From an uncultured Actinomycetes bacterium (GTDB lineage: Bacteria; Actinomycetota; Acidimicrobiia; Acidimicrobiales; RAAP-2): 15,959 nt of DNA. The translations under genes and the position numbers were made by a program. The stretch is from the NCBI GenBank assembly GCA_903893955.1, contig CAITOG010000091.1:1-15959 (forward strand), written 5' to 3'. Below are positions 14,243 to 15,959 of this stretch, one piece after another. The notes under the pieces were generated by a model. The model saw nothing but the letters and a program-made list of their open reading frames with translations, was not told the DNA's origin and ran no database searches. Position 1 is the stretch's first letter. Each line of letters opens with the position of its first letter.

Positions 14243-15171
14243 GCCAAGAGGGGTGCGACCTCTCGGCCGATAAGCCGGACGTGGTCGAGATCGCTCTGGT
14301 CGAGGATCTGCAGGTAGGCCGTCGAGGCACCTGCATCTCGCCACTTCGCGATCGATTCCGCCACCTCGTGGGGAGACCCGCACGCACCGAAGGCTCGCAG
14401 GTCGTCGACCTTCCAACCGCATGCCGCTGCCCGCCGTGCGACGGTGGTCTCGTCTTCGCCGCAGCAGACGATGAGCGCTGAGGTGTAGCGGAGGCTCGTC
14501 GGGTCCCGATCGATCGCCTCGCACGCGGCCGCCACCCGCCCGAACTGCGAGCGGGCGTCGTCTGGCTGGAGGAACGGGGTGTTGAACTCGTCGGCGAACC
14601 TGGCCGCAAGCGCCGGGGTCCGCTTCGGACCACCGCCGCCGACGATGACCGGAGGGCGCGGAGTTTGGACAGGCTTGGGCAGCGCCGGTGAGTCGGTGAG
14701 CTCGTAGTGCGAGCCGGCGAACGAGTAGCTGGCGTCAACAGGGGTCTGCCAGAGACCGGTGATGATCTCGAGCTGCTCCGCCAGTCGCTCGAATCGAGCC
14801 CCAAGCTCCGGGAAGCCGATCCCGTACGCAGTGTGCTCCTCGGTGTACCAGCCAGCGCCGAGCCCGAGTTCGATTCGACCCCCGCTCATCGCATCGACCT
14901 GCGCGACGGCGACGGCGAGGGGCCCAGGGAGGCGGAAGGTGGCAGAGGTGACCAGCGTGCCCAGCCGGATTCGCGATGTCTCTCTGGCGAGGCCAGCCAA
15001 GGTGATCCACGCGTCGGTCGGGCCTGGCAGGCCGGTGGCGCTCCCCATCTTGAGGTAGTGGTCGGAGCGGAAGAGCGCGTCGAACCCCTCCTCCTCAGCG
15101 ACTCGTGCGATCGCCAGCTGATCGTCGTAGGTGGCCCCCTGCTGGGGTTCGAGAAAGATGCGGAGCTTCAT
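14239..15171 (-). CDS. F420-dependent LLM-class oxidoreductase (TIGR03560-type)
   Basis: A 310-residue luciferase-like (beta/alpha)8-barrel protein. Members of this family use reduced deazaflavin F420, a cofactor common in Actinobacteria, to transfer hydride to varied substrates. Landmarks in order are RIFLEPQQGATYDD at the N-terminus, FRSDHYLKMG, TLAGLARETSRIRLGTLV, VDAMSGGRIELGLGAGW, SPALPKPVQTPRPPVIVGGG and ARFADEFNTPF. These blocks match the TIGR03560 subfamily as I know it. The start at 15171 opens directly on the first beta strand; an in-frame start at 15192 would add 7 residues and lacks support. A CAGACT box 7 bp upstream on the minus strand is close to TANNNT. It lies 34 bp downstream of the SGNH gene. 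The substrate is unknown. Confidence 0.92.
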   Translation of the reverse strand: MKLRIFLEPQQGATYDDQLAIARVAEEEGFDALFRSDHYLKMGSATGLPGPTDAWITLAGLARETSRIRLGTLVTSATFRLPGPLAVAVAQVDAMSGGRIELGLGAGWYTEEHTAYGIGFPELGARFERLAEQLEIITGLWQTPVDASYSFAGSHYELTDSPALPKPVQTPRPPVIVGGGGPKRTPALAARFADEFNTPFLQPDDARSQFGRVAAACEAIDRDPTSLRYTSALIVCCGEDETTVARRAAACGWKVDDLRAFGACGSPHEVAESIAKWRDAGASTAYLQILDQSDLDHVRLIGREVAPLLA

Positions 15172-15205
15172 GATGCTCAGTCTGGCCCGCAACAGGAGGT
15201 TGTGC

Positions 15206-15958
15206 TCATCGATGCAGCGCCGCGAGCCGCTCCGTCATGGCCAGCTCGTCGACGACCGGGTAGATGCGGGGCCGCAGCCACATGCCAGCCTGCTTGGAGA
15301 GGTGGATGCCATCGGCCCACCGCATGGTGATCCCATCGATCGTGGCCACGTAGCGCCCATCGGGACCGAGCACGTGGTTCAGATCGAAGACGGTGACGGT
15401 GCCAGGGTGAGCGGCGGCCACCTGGCGCACGACCCTGTTGTACGCGTCCGTCCTCGCCGGCAGGTTCTCAGGCCATGTGGTGCCATCGAGCTCCTTGGGA
15501 GGATCCATGTAGGGCATCGTGAACAGGAGCACCTTGGCGCCTTGGGAGCTGGCGATGTTGATCGCACGATCGAGGTTCTCGGCGAGGTGTGTGTCCCACG
15601 CAGGCTGCCCAACGTGGACCCATCGACCGTTTAGCTCGTGGTCGAGCGCTTCCCAGCGGCCGAGGAGGATGCCGACGACCTCAGGATCTTGCGCTGCGAT
15701 GGCGGCGGTCCAGCGATCGGGCCAGTTGCTGCAGCCCTGGGTCGCTGGGGTGACGACGCCTTGGAGGATGACCCGCAGCTCAGGGTCGAGATCGCAGCCG
15801 AGCTCGGCGTGGGTGAACTGTGGCTCGACCCCCCAGACGGACTGCGCGTCGAGTCGCAGGCCCCTGCGGAGCGTCACCGCCATCGAGTCGCCGAAGATCA
15901 TGAACCGCCCCGGGTTGGCGCCGTTCGCTCCGGTGGCGACGAGCTTGGCGTGGTCGGC
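15206..15958 (-). CDS. SGNH-hydrolase domain, C-terminal part (partial; probably of an acyltransferase)
   Basis: The frame ends at the TGA at 15206-15208 and stays open to the right window edge, leaving about 250 residues. An ATG at 15901 lies inside the frame, but the sequence upstream still codes sensibly (GANGANPGRF) and leads into block I, so it is internal. Block I is FGDSMA, with the nucleophile Ser codon at 15884-15886. Block V is DGIHLS, with Asp at 15311-15313 and His at 15302-15304. The middle block reads LLGRWEALDH in place of a standard GxND, a pattern I associate with SGNH domains fused behind membrane acyltransferase-3 domains (OatA-like). If so, the protein O-acylates cell-envelope glycans outside the membrane. 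The missing N-terminus prevents confirmation. Confidence 0.75.
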   Translation of the reverse strand, partial: ADHAKLVATGANGANPGRFMIFGDSMAVTLRRGLRLDAQSVWGVEPQFTHAELGCDLDPELRVILQGVVTPATQGCSNWPDRWTAAIAAQDPEVVGILLGRWEALDHELNGRWVHVGQPAWDTHLAENLDRAINIASSQGAKVLLFTMPYMDPPKELDGTTWPENLPARTDAYNRVVRQVAAAHPGTVTVFDLNHVLGPDGRYVATIDGITMRWADGIHLSKQAGMWLRPRIYPVVDELAMTERLAALHR

Positions 15959-15959
15959 C

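Noticed and set aside
13736..14524. Minus-strand open frame of 262 codons across the glycosyltransferase end and the oxidoreductase end
   Set aside because: It runs antisense to the glycosyltransferase and small membrane-protein genes and out of frame with the oxidoreductase. It is rich in Pro, Arg and His and has no promoter or Shine-Dalgarno signal.

Overview
The window is dense, high-GC coding DNA with strong G/C preference at third codon positions and GTG starts. It carries an ACT-domain SerB, a TIGR03560-type F420-dependent oxidoreductase and TANNNT -10 elements placed exactly for leaderless mRNAs. Together these suggest an actinobacterial chromosome, and the gene mix would fit the class Acidimicrobiia; the class is inferred, the phylum fairly secure. 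I see no phage, IS, integrase, CRISPR, tRNA or rRNA signal, and no gap between genes longer than about 170 bp.

Layout. (1) 2-3923, plus strand: the C-terminal end of an unidentified protein, a left-handed beta-helix acetyltransferase, a phosphoserine phosphatase (SerB) and a large GT-C-like membrane protein. (2) 3968-11242, plus strand: an oxidative catabolic block. It holds a Baeyer-Villiger-type flavin monooxygenase, an HSL-family esterase (4-bp ATGA overlap), an acyl-CoA ligase, a [3Fe-4S] ferredoxin, a cytochrome P450, a second alpha/beta hydrolase (start 1 bp after the P450 stop) and an NAD(P)-dependent DFR-like reductase. (3) 11411-13920, plus strand: a DUF2130 coiled-coil protein with a PD-(D/E)XK-like motif, then a GT4 glycosyltransferase. 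(4) 13998-15959: a two-helix membrane protein on the plus strand, convergent with two minus-strand genes, an F420-dependent luciferase-like oxidoreductase and the C-terminal part of an SGNH-hydrolase protein that runs off the right edge.

How the genes may work together. The middle block reads as a route for a hydrophobic substrate. P450 plus ferredoxin hydroxylate it, the reductase/dehydrogenase interconverts alcohol and ketone, the BVMO turns the ketone into an ester or lactone, the esterases hydrolyse that, and the ligase makes the acid a CoA thioester for beta-oxidation. The monooxygenase-esterase-ligase order recalls the mycobacterial mymA operon, although the monooxygenase is of a different BVMO sub-type. 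No transcription regulator and no ferredoxin reductase lie in the window. The ferredoxin-P450 promoter carries a dyad (GAGAC-N7-GTCTC) over its -10 box, and the same half-site recurs upstream of the DUF2130 gene.

The most notable non-coding signal is a set of genes whose ATG or GTG lies at a fixed 6-7 bp after a TANNNT box, as expected if the start codon is the first transcribed codon.
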